This document shows, one piece after another, positions 52,877-61,384 of a stretch of 64,000 bases of DNA. The notes below the pieces were generated by a model. It was not told where the DNA came from. It made no database searches and saw only the letters and a program-made list of their open reading frames with translations. The first letter of the stretch is position 1. Each line of letters opens with the position of its first letter. The position numbers and the translations under genes were made by a program. The DNA is from Erysipelatoclostridium sp. AM42-17. Lineage in GTDB: Bacteria; Bacillota_I; Bacilli_A; Erysipelotrichales; Coprobacillaceae. The stretch lies in NCBI RefSeq assembly GCF_003480255.1, contig NZ_QUIN01000001.1, positions 124,001 through 188,000 of the forward strand, read 5' to 3'.

Positions 52877-54214
52877 TTATTTACGATCTTCCATTTTTAT
52901 ATAATCTCTTGTTTCACCAACATATTTAGCAGCCGGTCTTACAATACGACCAGAATAAAGTTTATTTTCTATGTTGTGGGCTAACCATCCAACCGAACGC
53001 CCAATGACAAACATGAGTGTATAGAGTTCACGAGGAATATTTAACATATCATAGATAAGTCCACTATAAAAATCTATGTTAGCACAAACGTGTATTCCTT
53101 TACGTGATTCAATTTCTTGAATAGCTTTTTTTTCAAATCGGTTAAAGAATTCATATTCTTTATACCTGTTTTTTTCTATAGCAAGTTCTTTACATTTAGC
53201 ACGAAGAATCTCACAACGAGGATCACTAATTGTGTAAACTGCATGCCCTATTCCATAAATCAAACCAGAATTATCATTAAAATCTTTATCTAATATACGT
53301 TTAACTAAAGATTCAATTTCCTGATCACTTGCATCTAAGCCAATTTCTTTGATTACTAAATCCATTTGTTTTTTTACTGCAAGATTAGCACCACCATGTC
53401 TAGGTCCTTTTAACGATCCAATCGCCCCGGCAAAACTAGAGTAAATGTCAGTCCCTGTTGAACTAATAACGACGTTTGTAAAAGTCGAGTTATTACCTCC
53501 ACCATGATCAGCATGTAAAACTAAGCACATATCCAAAACTTCAACTTCTTTTTTAGTAAACTTTTGATCATCCCTTAAAAGACATAGTATATTTTCAGCT
53601 ATTGAATAGTCAGAACGAATTTGGTGAATAAACAAACTCTTTTTATCAAAATAATGAACCTTACTACGATATGCATAACAAACAATAGAAGGTATTTTAG
53701 CAATGAGATCTAAACCTTTATCTAAAGTTGCTTCTACTGAAATGTTATCTGGATCATCATCATATGAATAAAGCATTAAAACTTCCTGTTGTAATTTATT
53801 CATCATATTTTTGGTTGGAAAACCTAAAATTTTACTTTCTAAAAAGTATTCAGGTAAAGCGTAACGTTTAGATAATTCTTTTTTAAAAGCATCTAATTCA
53901 TCTTTATTTGGTAGATATCCAAATAAAATTAAAAAACTAACTTCTTCAAAAAGATAACGATCATCAGGATTATGTCCATTAATTAATTCAGAAACACGAA
54001 TCCCCCTATAATATAATCGTCCTTCTGTATCAACCTTTTTTCCATCAACTCTTTTATAACCTACTACATCGGCAATTTTAGTTAATCCAACTAAAACACC
54101 TGTTCCATCTTCATTTCTTAAACCATTTTTAACATTGTATAAGGAATAAAGACTGTTTTCTATATTATTTATTTGTTTCCCCTTTTCAAAAAAACAATCT
54201 ATAGTATCACTCAT
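52877..54214 (-). CDS. Citrate synthase (citrate/2-methylcitrate synthase family)
   Basis: 445 residues. Catalytic regions CLVLHADHGGGNNSTFTNVV, GPRHGGANLAVKKQM and CANIDFYSGLIYDMLNIP. N-terminal extension of about 60 residues before GRLYYRGIRVSELI. It condenses oxaloacetate with acetyl-CoA, or propionyl-CoA in methylcitrate synthases. No aconitase or isocitrate dehydrogenase gene is adjacent. ATG 54214 has better spacing to GGGGG than ATG 54217. A 26-bp palindrome covers the promoter. Confidence 0.92.
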   Translation of the reverse strand: MSDTIDCFFEKGKQINNIENSLYSLYNVKNGLRNEDGTGVLVGLTKIADVVGYKRVDGKKVDTEGRLYYRGIRVSELINGHNPDDRYLFEEVSFLILFGYLPNKDELDAFKKELSKRYALPEYFLESKILGFPTKNMMNKLQQEVLMLYSYDDDPDNISVEATLDKGLDLIAKIPSIVCYAYRSKVHYFDKKSLFIHQIRSDYSIAENILCLLRDDQKFTKKEVEVLDMCLVLHADHGGGNNSTFTNVVISSTGTDIYSSFAGAIGSLKGPRHGGANLAVKKQMDLVIKEIGLDASDQEIESLVKRILDKDFNDNSGLIYGIGHAVYTISDPRCEILRAKCKELAIEKNRYKEYEFFNRFEKKAIQEIESRKGIHVCANIDFYSGLIYDMLNIPRELYTLMFVIGRSVGWLAHNIENKLYSGRIVRPAAKYVGETRDYIKMEDRK

Positions 54215-54246
54215 CATGTCACCCCCAAAATTATTTACGTATGATT

Positions 54247-54286
54247 ATTATAACACATTATTTAAAGATTGTATACAATCTTTAAA
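54247..54286 (-). promoter_or_regulatory. Citrate synthase promoter overlapped by a perfect 26-bp palindrome
   Basis: The palindrome occupies 54261-54286 with arms TTTAAAGATTGTA and TACAATCTTTAAA. On the minus strand TATAAT (54247-54252) and TATACA (54270-54275) form a promoter with a 17-base spacer, the -35 lying in the palindrome centre. The core ATTGTATACAAT also lies in the ACT-PFL promoter. Confidence 0.75.
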
Positions 54287-54291
54287 TTCAA

Positions 54292-54323
54292 AATAAAAAC
54301 AAATGTTTCCATTTGTTTTTATT
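54292..54323 (-). terminator. Terminator of the small hypothetical gene
   Basis: Perfect 14-bp stem AATAAAAACAAATG (54292-54305) and CATTTGTTTTTATT (54310-54323), loop TTTC. It overlaps the stop codon. Confidence 0.85.
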
Positions 54324-54588
54324 AGAACTTAAGTTTTTTTACATACGATTGAACATCTTTGATAGTATATTGATCATGATTATAAATTACATGAATCCAT
54401 TGTGATAATCGATTCATCATATTTTTAGATCCTACTGTTTCCCCTTTATTCATTTGAAATAACTGTGTAAGAAAAAAACAAATATCGTCACAGTCTAAAT
54501 CCGGAATATCTTTTACAGTAACAATTCCTTTTAAATCAAAGATTTCTTTTGCTTTTACTTTCGTTCTTTTAGATACTTCTAAAATCAT
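54322..54588 (-). CDS. Small hypothetical protein
   Basis: 88 residues, no recognised family. It has a conserved-looking start (MILEVSKRTKVKAKEIFDLKG style), an acidic stretch DIPDLDCDDICFFLTQLF and a basic end (YVKKLKF). Predicted mostly helical and soluble. A ribosome binding site before ATG 54588 is weak. It has its own terminator, which supports a real gene. Confidence 0.5.
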   Translation of the reverse strand: MILEVSKRTKVKAKEIFDLKGIVTVKDIPDLDCDDICFFLTQLFQMNKGETVGSKNMMNRLSQWIHVIYNHDQYTIKDVQSYVKKLKF

Positions 54589-54665
54589 AATATAATTTTA
54601 TAAATATGTAGCGACTTACATATTATACTCTTTTTAAATATAAAAAGAAATATGTATCTGATTAA

Positions 54666-54694
54666 TTGTCAAATATATGCAAATTGATTAAAAT
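54666..54694 (+). promoter_or_regulatory. Sigma-A promoter of the P-type ATPase operon
   Basis: TTGTCA (54666-54671), a 17-base spacer and TAAAAT (54689-54694), 21 bases before ATG 54716. Confidence 0.7.
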
Positions 54695-54715
54695 ATATTT
54701 ATAGGAGAAGCTTTT

Positions 54716-57082
54716 ATGAAAATAAATAATTTTAATTATCACGGTTTGTCATCTCAAGAAGTTAAACAACGTATTGATTTAAAGCAGACTAATAAAATAA
54801 ATCAATCAATTACAAAAACATACAAAGAAATTTTTTGTCAAAATATTCTTACTTTCTTTAATCTCATTAATATCATTTTATTTTTATGTGTTTTACTCGT
54901 TGGATCTTATAAAAATATTTTATTTATTTTTATTATTATCATCAACACAGCCGCAGGAATTTATCAAGAAATTAAAGCTAAGCGTATACTTGATCAACTA
55001 TCACTTTTAGAAAAACAGACAATCGAAGTCATTCGAGATAATAAGATTGAACTTATTGATATAGAGAATATTGTTTTAGACGATGATATCATACTTACAA
55101 CAGGCAAACAGATTCCTGTCGATTGTACAATGATAGACGGACATATTGAAGTCAATGAATCTTTACTAACAGGAGAAGCAGATGCTATTTTTAAGCAAAA
55201 CGGAGACACTCTTTTATCCGGTAGTTATGTTACTTCAGGTAAGGCAATTTGTCATGTAATTCGTGTAGGAGATGAAAGTTATATTAATAAAATCATTGAT
55301 GAAGCAAAACAGTACCAACAAAAATCATCTCAACTTTATCAATCATTAGATCATATTTTAAAAATTATTAGTATTATCATCATTCCTATTGGAATCTTAT
55401 TATTCTTAAAACAATTTTTATTAAGTCGTATTTCTTTGCAAAATGCAATTCTTTCAACCGTAGCTGCTTTACTTGGTATGATTCCCGAAGGTCTTGTCTT
55501 ACTAACAAGTGTTGCCTTAACCCTTAGCATTCTCCGTCTTGCAAAAAAACAAACTCTTGTTCGTGATTTATATAGTATTGAAACACTTGCGAGAGTAGAT
55601 ACTGTTTGTTTGGATAAAACTGGTACTTTAACAAAAGGACAATTAACTGTAGAAAATATTGAATCTTTTAATAATCAACCTATAAGGGAAATTATTGCTA
55701 ATATGAATTATTGTTTTGAAGATAAAAACAGTACAGCTGTTGCTTTACAAGAATATTTCAAACAAGAACATAACTACCATCCCGTACACATTGTCCCTTT
55801 TTCATCTAAAAGAAAATATAGTGCTGTTTCATTTGAAAACAAAGGAACTTATTATATCGGTGCCTATCAATTTTTATTTCCTAATGGACATGAATATATA
55901 GAAAAAAAATACAATGAGTATAGCCATCATGGATTACGAATTATTATTCTTGCCCATCACAACAAAATCATCCAAGATGATCAACTGTTAGAACAACTTG
56001 AACCTATTGGAATGATTACACTAACTGATATTGTTCGTCAAAGTGCCCCTACTACATTGCAATATTTCAAAAACCAAGGCACAAATATTAAAATTATTTC
56101 TGGCGATGATCCAGTAACAGTGTCAAACATTGCTAGAAAAGCAGGATTAGATGGTTATCAACATTACATTGATGCCTCATCCATAGAAAATGACTGTGAT
56201 ATAATAAATCTAGTAGAAAAATATAATATTTTTGGTCGCGTTAGTCCAGAACAAAAAAAGCAGATTGTTTTAGCTTTACAACATCATGGTCATACTGTAG
56301 CAATGACAGGTGATGGCGTTAATGATATTTTAGCTTTTAAAGTTGCTGATTGTGCAATTGCTATGGCTTCAGGAAGTGAAGCAGCAAAAAATTGTGCTAA
56401 TATTGTTTTATTAGATAATCAATTTGAAGCAATTCCTGATATTGTCAATGAAGGTCGCCGTGTTATTAATAATATTACTGCCTCGTCATCTATGTTTTTA
56501 ATCAAGACAACCTTTTCAGTTATTTTAGCAATTGGTACCATTTTATTTGGTAGCATCTACCCTTTTTTACCTATTCAGTTATCAGTATTAGGTGCTTGCT
56601 GTGTAGGTATACCAACATTCTTTTTAACTTATGAAGCTAATTTTAATCGGGTGCAAAGTAGATTTATGTACCACGTTTTTAAAAATGCTTTCCCTTATGG
56701 TATTTTAATTGCTATAAGCTCAATTATCATTATGAATATTGGACAAATAATTGGTTTTAATAGTCAAACACTATCAACTATATGTGTTTTAATTACTGGA
56801 TGGTGTTACTATTGTGGCCTAAAAGATATCTATTCACCTATGACACTTTATCGTAAAGTTGTAATTTATGTACTTCAAATATGTTATTTTATTATTCTTA
56901 TTATTGGTCAAAAATTTCTTTCTTTAGGGAACATTGATTTTTTTAATGCAATTGTACTTATTTTCATTATTACAACATCACATATGTTTTTTGATTTTAA
57001 CCGATACATATACGATTTATTATTTATACATTTTAAAAAGAAATATCAAAAAAAGGAGCATAGAGTATGGACAAAAAAATAG
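54716..57082 (+). CDS. Cation-transporting P-type ATPase (Ca2+-type, CtpE/Exp7-like)
   Basis: 788 residues. Actuator loop ESLLTGEADAI, phosphorylation site CLDKTGTLTKG, hinge MTGDGVNDILAFKVADCAIAM, and about ten membrane helices. The M4 segment reads GMIPEGLVLLTS, a PEGL motif like Ca2+ pumps, with no CPC and no N-terminal metal-binding domain, so it is not a heavy-metal exporter. The ion cannot be decided. RBS TAGGAGAAG. The M20 gene starts inside its last 16 bases. Confidence 0.9.
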   Translation: MKINNFNYHGLSSQEVKQRIDLKQTNKINQSITKTYKEIFCQNILTFFNLINIILFLCVLLVGSYKNILFIFIIIINTAAGIYQEIKAKRILDQLSLLEKQTIEVIRDNKIELIDIENIVLDDDIILTTGKQIPVDCTMIDGHIEVNESLLTGEADAIFKQNGDTLLSGSYVTSGKAICHVIRVGDESYINKIIDEAKQYQQKSSQLYQSLDHILKIISIIIIPIGILLFLKQFLLSRISLQNAILSTVAALLGMIPEGLVLLTSVALTLSILRLAKKQTLVRDLYSIETLARVDTVCLDKTGTLTKGQLTVENIESFNNQPIREIIANMNYCFEDKNSTAVALQEYFKQEHNYHPVHIVPFSSKRKYSAVSFENKGTYYIGAYQFLFPNGHEYIEKKYNEYSHHGLRIIILAHHNKIIQDDQLLEQLEPIGMITLTDIVRQSAPTTLQYFKNQGTNIKIISGDDPVTVSNIARKAGLDGYQHYIDASSIENDCDIINLVEKYNIFGRVSPEQKKQIVLALQHHGHTVAMTGDGVNDILAFKVADCAIAMASGSEAAKNCANIVLLDNQFEAIPDIVNEGRRVINNITASSSMFLIKTTFSVILAIGTILFGSIYPFLPIQLSVLGACCVGIPTFFLTYEANFNRVQSRFMYHVFKNAFPYGILIAISSIIIMNIGQIIGFNSQTLSTICVLITGWCYYCGLKDIYSPMTLYRKVVIYVLQICYFIILIIGQKFLSLGNIDFFNAIVLIFIITTSHMFFDFNRYIYDLLFIHFKKKYQKKEHRVWTKK

Positions 57083-58380
57083 AGGAACTTGCAAATATAT
57101 TAGAGGACGAAACAATAGCTATACGAAGAAGTCTTCACCGTTATGCTGAAAGAGGATGGTTAGAATACCGTACAGCATCATTAATTGCAAGAAGATTAGA
57201 TAATTTAGGTTATCAAGTTCTTGTTGGAAAAGAGGTTATGAAAGCTGATGCCCGTATGAATTTACCACCAAAATCAATATTAGATTTAAGTTACAAAAGA
57301 GCCTTATTACAAGGAGCTGATAAATACTATTTAGAAAAAGTCAAAGATGGTTACACAGCTGTTGTTGGTATTTTAAAAAATGGCAAGGGACCAACTGTAG
57401 GAATTCGCTTTGATATGGATGCACTCGGCATTTTAGAATCGAAAAATGAAGAGCACATTCCTACTCAGTTAGGATTTGGATCATGTAATCTTGGCGCAAT
57501 GCATGCTTGTGGCCATGATGGACATGTTTCAATTGGCTTAACCGTAGCAAAAATTTTAATGCAAATTAAAGAATCAATGCATGGAACAATCAAATTGATA
57601 TTCCAACCCGCTGAAGAATCAGTAAGGGGTGCTAAATCAGTAGCCTTAAGTGGTATTTTAGATGATATAGACTATTTATATGCTGGTCATATTTGGCCAC
57701 AAAATCCTGGGGACGATAGTGATTTATACCTTGGTATGGATGAAACATTCGCAACAACAAAACTGGATGTATTTTATCATGGTGTTTCTGCTCATGCATC
57801 GGGTATGCCACAGTTTGGTAAAAATGCCCTTTTATCGGCTGCTTCATGTATTTTAAATTTACACGCAATTCCTAGAAACAGTGATGGTTGTACTCGAATA
57901 AATGTAGGAACTGTCCAAGCTGGTACAAGTAGAAATGTCGTTCCTGAAATAGCAAAATTAGAAATAGAAGTTCGTGGTGCTACTTCACAACTCAATCAAT
58001 ACATGGAAGTTTATGCTCGTGATGTTATTCAAGGCGCTGCTTTAATGCATGATACTTATGTTGAAATCAAAGAAGTTGGAAAAGCTTTTACCATCGATTG
58101 TGATCAACCATTTATGAATAAAATTCGCCAAATTATTTCTACATATCAACCACAAATTAAGATTGCTAAAAAGGATTGTGGTGCGCTTGATGGAAGTGAT
58201 GATTTTTCATATATGACTAGCAGAGTACAAAGCCATGGCGGTCAAGCAACATACATGCAATTTGCTTGTAAGGTAACAGAGACTCCTCACAATGATGCCT
58301 ACGATTTTGATGAATCCATCTTAAAAAAAGCAGTTATTATCTTTTCTACTATCACCTATCACTTATTAAAAAATGATTAA
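57067..58380 (+). CDS. M20-family amidohydrolase (AbgA-like)
   Basis: 437 residues. Metal motifs VGIRFDMDAL, MHACGHDGHVSIGLTVAKIL and FQPAEESVRGA; dimerisation domain with HGVSAHASGMPQFGKNALLSAA; late DCGALDGSDDFSYM. The N-terminus (LHRYAERGWLEYRTASLIA) resembles p-aminobenzoyl-glutamate hydrolase subunit A and related N-acyl amino-acid hydrolases. The overlap with the ATPase gene means co-transcription; the functional link is unclear. RBS AAAAGGAG. Confidence 0.88.
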   Translation: MDKKIEELANILEDETIAIRRSLHRYAERGWLEYRTASLIARRLDNLGYQVLVGKEVMKADARMNLPPKSILDLSYKRALLQGADKYYLEKVKDGYTAVVGILKNGKGPTVGIRFDMDALGILESKNEEHIPTQLGFGSCNLGAMHACGHDGHVSIGLTVAKILMQIKESMHGTIKLIFQPAEESVRGAKSVALSGILDDIDYLYAGHIWPQNPGDDSDLYLGMDETFATTKLDVFYHGVSAHASGMPQFGKNALLSAASCILNLHAIPRNSDGCTRINVGTVQAGTSRNVVPEIAKLEIEVRGATSQLNQYMEVYARDVIQGAALMHDTYVEIKEVGKAFTIDCDQPFMNKIRQIISTYQPQIKIAKKDCGALDGSDDFSYMTSRVQSHGGQATYMQFACKVTETPHNDAYDFDESILKKAVIIFSTITYHLLKND

Positions 58381-58405
58381 GCAAAAAGCTTAATCATTTA
58401 TTTTT
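58371..58405. terminator. Bidirectional terminator between the M20 and lipoprotein genes
   Basis: AAATGATTAAGC (58371-58382) and GCTTAATCATTT (58388-58399), loop AAAAA, T run after it on plus. The M20 stop is in the left arm. Confidence 0.88.
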
Positions 58406-58865
58406 TGAAAAATTGTGAAAATTGATCAATGAATGAATCCATACCTGTTTCAAATTTATCTTTTAAATCTACTAAATCATCTTTACCTTTTTCAATTATA
58501 TTATCGCGATCATTATCATTAGCTAAGTAGACATTTTTAGCATAATCTTTAGCTTTAATTGCATACTGTGTTACTTCATTATCAATTTTTTGATTACTTT
58601 TTTTTGAAACAGCTTCAATATAATATGCTTTTTCATATATCTTTTTAGCAACCTCTTCATCTTTAATATCATCCAAATGATGATGAATATAATTTAATGC
58701 ATCTTTTAATTCATCACGTGAATAAGTAAAATGATCACCTAATTGATCATCAACATTATTTTGTAAATCTGTTAAATCATCTTCACTTCGGTTATTATTT
58801 TGACAACCTGTTAATAATAAAACAAAAGAAAACATACATAAACCATATATTAATAATTTTTTCAT
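58398..58865 (-). CDS. Putative lipoprotein
   Basis: 155 residues. Signal peptide MKKLLIYGLCMFSFVLLLTGC ends in lipobox LLTGC (Cys21). The mature part is helical and very charged, with DDLTDLQNNVDDQLGD and a repeated pattern of DxLxxxLxY; no known domain is recognised. It would be lipid-anchored on the outer face of the membrane. RBS AGGAGATG precedes ATG 58865. Confidence 0.8.
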   Translation of the reverse strand: MKKLLIYGLCMFSFVLLLTGCQNNNRSEDDLTDLQNNVDDQLGDHFTYSRDELKDALNYIHHHLDDIKDEEVAKKIYEKAYYIEAVSKKSNQKIDNEVTQYAIKAKDYAKNVYLANDNDRDNIIEKGKDDLVDLKDKFETGMDSFIDQFSQFFKK

Positions 58866-58913
58866 TATTTCATCTCCTACTTATATTGTGGATAAAATAA
58901 CAAAATTTATACT

Positions 58914-59678
58914 CTAAAGATGATTTAAAACATACTGATTACATTCATTTTTTACAAATTCCATTTGTTTTTTCAACAAAGGATTATAAACAAAACGATC
59001 TATATTTTTTCTTATATATTGCGTTTCTTTTAAATACTGAAAACTAGCGTTAAAATTCAAATCAAAAACAAAAGCAAAATAAGAAACCCACATATCAACT
59101 TCATTTTTTCTATTGCTTGATAATATTAAGTGATGTTTTTTAATATCGTCAATAATATTATCACTAACCAATTGATTAACAAAGTTTTCTTCAGATATAT
59201 CAAACAAAGTTTCAATAGATTCAATGTTTTTGACTCTAAAATTATCTAACTTATCGCTATCCCTTATTAGCTTCGCATGCAATAAAATTTTTTGATCTTT
59301 AATGACAGGTAATTGATATAAAGAATGATACTGAATAGCCGATTTTATAATTTGATCATATTGGTCAGTGTCAATAAATTCTCTAATCAAATTATCCTCA
59401 AATAATATTTTTACACCTAATAAAGCATGATCTACGTTTTGATCACTAAAACTATTAAATTGTTTCAATTGTTCAAAGCGACCGATGTCATGTAACAACG
59501 CAATTAATAAAGATAACTGGTAATCTTCGTAAGATAACTGTTCGTGTATTGCAATGTATTTAGAAGTTTCAACTACACAATATGTGTGAATCATTTTTAA
59601 TCTGATTTTATCATTATTTAAATCATATTGACTCACATACTTTTCAAATCTTTTTTTCGCTTTATCGATATCAATCAT
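58914..59678 (-). CDS. HD-domain phosphohydrolase family protein
   Basis: 254 residues. HD motif LLIALLHDIGRFEQLKQFN with the upstream His in KMIHTYCVVETSKYI and later Asp in IRDSDKLDNF. Substrate unknown; members include nucleotidases and (p)ppGpp or cyclic dinucleotide hydrolases. It is the only gene between the lipoprotein and fRMsr genes. RBS AAGGAGTG. Confidence 0.85.
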   Translation of the reverse strand: MIDIDKAKKRFEKYVSQYDLNNDKIRLKMIHTYCVVETSKYIAIHEQLSYEDYQLSLLIALLHDIGRFEQLKQFNSFSDQNVDHALLGVKILFEDNLIREFIDTDQYDQIIKSAIQYHSLYQLPVIKDQKILLHAKLIRDSDKLDNFRVKNIESIETLFDISEENFVNQLVSDNIIDDIKKHHLILSSNRKNEVDMWVSYFAFVFDLNFNASFQYLKETQYIRKNIDRFVYNPLLKKQMEFVKNECNQYVLNHL

Positions 59679-59723
59679 ACAAACACTCCTTTTTTTATGC
59701 TATAGTCATACTGAGGTGATATC

Positions 59724-60176
59724 ATGAATACATTATTATTGAAACAATATCAAGCATTAATTGAAAATATAAATTATGATCTTTCTCTGCTTGCAAACAC
59801 ATCAGCATTTATTAAAGAAAACATTAAAGATGTTTCTTGGGCGGGATTTTACTTATATTATGATGATAAATTAATTTTAGGTCCATTTCAAGGATTGGTT
59901 GCCTGTAATGAAATACAATTAAATCGTGGTGTTTGTGGAAAATGTGCAATTACTAAAGAAACCCAAAGAATTGCAAATGTCCATGAATTTGCCGGACATA
60001 TTGCCTGTGATAGTTTGAGTCAAAGTGAGCTAGTCATTCCTATTATTTTTCAAAATCAACTTTATGGCGTATTAGATTTAGATTCATACAAAGTTAACCG
60101 TTTTTCAAAGGAAGATCAACTATTTTTTGAAAATATTGTTTCCATATTAGAAACACAATTAAAAGGAAATAAGTAA
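59724..60176 (+). CDS. Free methionine-R-sulfoxide reductase (GAF domain)
   Basis: 150 residues forming one GAF domain. DVSWAGFYLYYDDKLILGPFQG, then the three redox Cys in NRGVCGKCAITKETQRIANV and HIACDSLSQSELVIPI match fRMsr. It reduces free methionine-(R)-sulfoxide with thioredoxin. It is a monocistronic gene; RBS GAGGTGAT. Confidence 0.92.
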   Translation: MNTLLLKQYQALIENINYDLSLLANTSAFIKENIKDVSWAGFYLYYDDKLILGPFQGLVACNEIQLNRGVCGKCAITKETQRIANVHEFAGHIACDSLSQSELVIPIIFQNQLYGVLDLDSYKVNRFSKEDQLFFENIVSILETQLKGNK

Positions 60177-60188
60177 TTATTTCCTTTT
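60161..60188. terminator. Bidirectional terminator after fRMsr
   Basis: AAAAGGAAATAA (60161-60172) and TTATTTCCTTTT (60177-60188), loop GTAA. The coding end of fRMsr lies in the left arm. Confidence 0.85.
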
Positions 60189-60191
60189 AAT

Positions 60192-61316
60192 TTAAAATAA
60201 ATGTTTTCCTTCTAAAAGTAGCATGTATTTAAGCAAAGTTAATGATATAGTTCTATTTACACTAGACATATTTTTAAATCCCTTCATCCCCGTTATTAAC
60301 TTATTCAGTTTATTTTCAGTAATATCACAAACCATTTTAATATTAGATTGGTTAAGCAATTCAAAGAATTCATTAACAAAGGATTCTTTTTGAACATTAT
60401 CCATACTTTCTAATATTTTATTAATCTCATCATTAATCTTGATACAGCGTTCATCCAATTGATCACATACCTTAAATTTATCAGCCTTTATTTTCCATGT
60501 AAACCCACTATGTTGCATCATCGTATGTGAAAAAGAACTCACAATTATCTGTCTACAATCATGATATAAAAGACCACCTATAACACTTCCTTGCGGTCTA
60601 AAAGTAATAATCTTATCTTTCATTTCTTGATATTCAGTTGTTTTTAAAAATGACTGATTAAAGCCTGGTCCATCAAAATTATAGATTTTTTTAACATACT
60701 TTTTTATTTTTCTATCTAATTTGACTCCTGCATAAATAGCTAAATTGCCACCTTTAGAATGACCAGCTAAATATACATGAGGATATTTAAAAAAGTGCCC
60801 TTTTTTATTTAATATTATTTTGTAATCTTTTATGACTTGTTCAGTATACTTAACTGCCTCTTCTTGAGATGGAACTTTTTCTCTATATATCATATTAAAA
60901 TCTTCTTTCCAGCCCAAGATAGTATCATCCGTTCCTCTAAAAGCAATATATAAACAACATTGTGGTAAAACAAATGTCATAGCTGAAAACTGTTTTTCTT
61001 TACAATAATCAATATCATTACAATATCGAATAATAGAAATATCTTTGAAGCGAGAATAATTATTTAATATTTGAACTAAATTTGTTGATTCATATATTAA
61101 AGAAAATTCTGATTTTGCATCTTTTAAAGCATTTTGACAGTATAGTGATAACTCACCAATTGTCATATTTTCTTTTATATAATCATCACATGAAATGTAT
61201 GATAATTCACTCAATATCAAACTATCTACATCATTAAATGGAACTTGTTCAAATGATAAATTTCCCCACCAATTTAAATAATCATATATACATCCCCATT
61301 CAATTATTTCTGACAT
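60192..61316 (-). CDS. DUF2974 (Mbeg1-like) alpha/beta hydrolase
   Basis: 374 residues. Nucleophile elbow VYLAGHSKGGNLAIYAG, oxyanion region AFRGTDDTILGWKEDFNM, and FDGPGFNQSFL; FRPQGSVIGGLLYHD may hold the catalytic Asp/His region. The family is lipase-like and of unknown substrate. ATG 61316 has better spacing to GGGAG than TTG 61325. It is divergent from the deacetylase gene. Confidence 0.88.
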   Translation of the reverse strand: MSEIIEWGCIYDYLNWWGNLSFEQVPFNDVDSLILSELSYISCDDYIKENMTIGELSLYCQNALKDAKSEFSLIYESTNLVQILNNYSRFKDISIIRYCNDIDYCKEKQFSAMTFVLPQCCLYIAFRGTDDTILGWKEDFNMIYREKVPSQEEAVKYTEQVIKDYKIILNKKGHFFKYPHVYLAGHSKGGNLAIYAGVKLDRKIKKYVKKIYNFDGPGFNQSFLKTTEYQEMKDKIITFRPQGSVIGGLLYHDCRQIIVSSFSHTMMQHSGFTWKIKADKFKVCDQLDERCIKINDEINKILESMDNVQKESFVNEFFELLNQSNIKMVCDITENKLNKLITGMKGFKNMSSVNRTISLTLLKYMLLLEGKHLF

Positions 61317-61384
61317 GATATTCAACTCCCTTTTTAGTTAATTTATATAAAAATCAAGAAAGAAAGTCAACTAGGTGACATAAA

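Noticed and set aside
54666..54675. TTGTCAAA before the P-type ATPase gene as a Spo0A box.
   Set aside because: TTGTCA is fully explained as the -35 of a promoter with a 17-base spacer, and the gene has no sporulation link.
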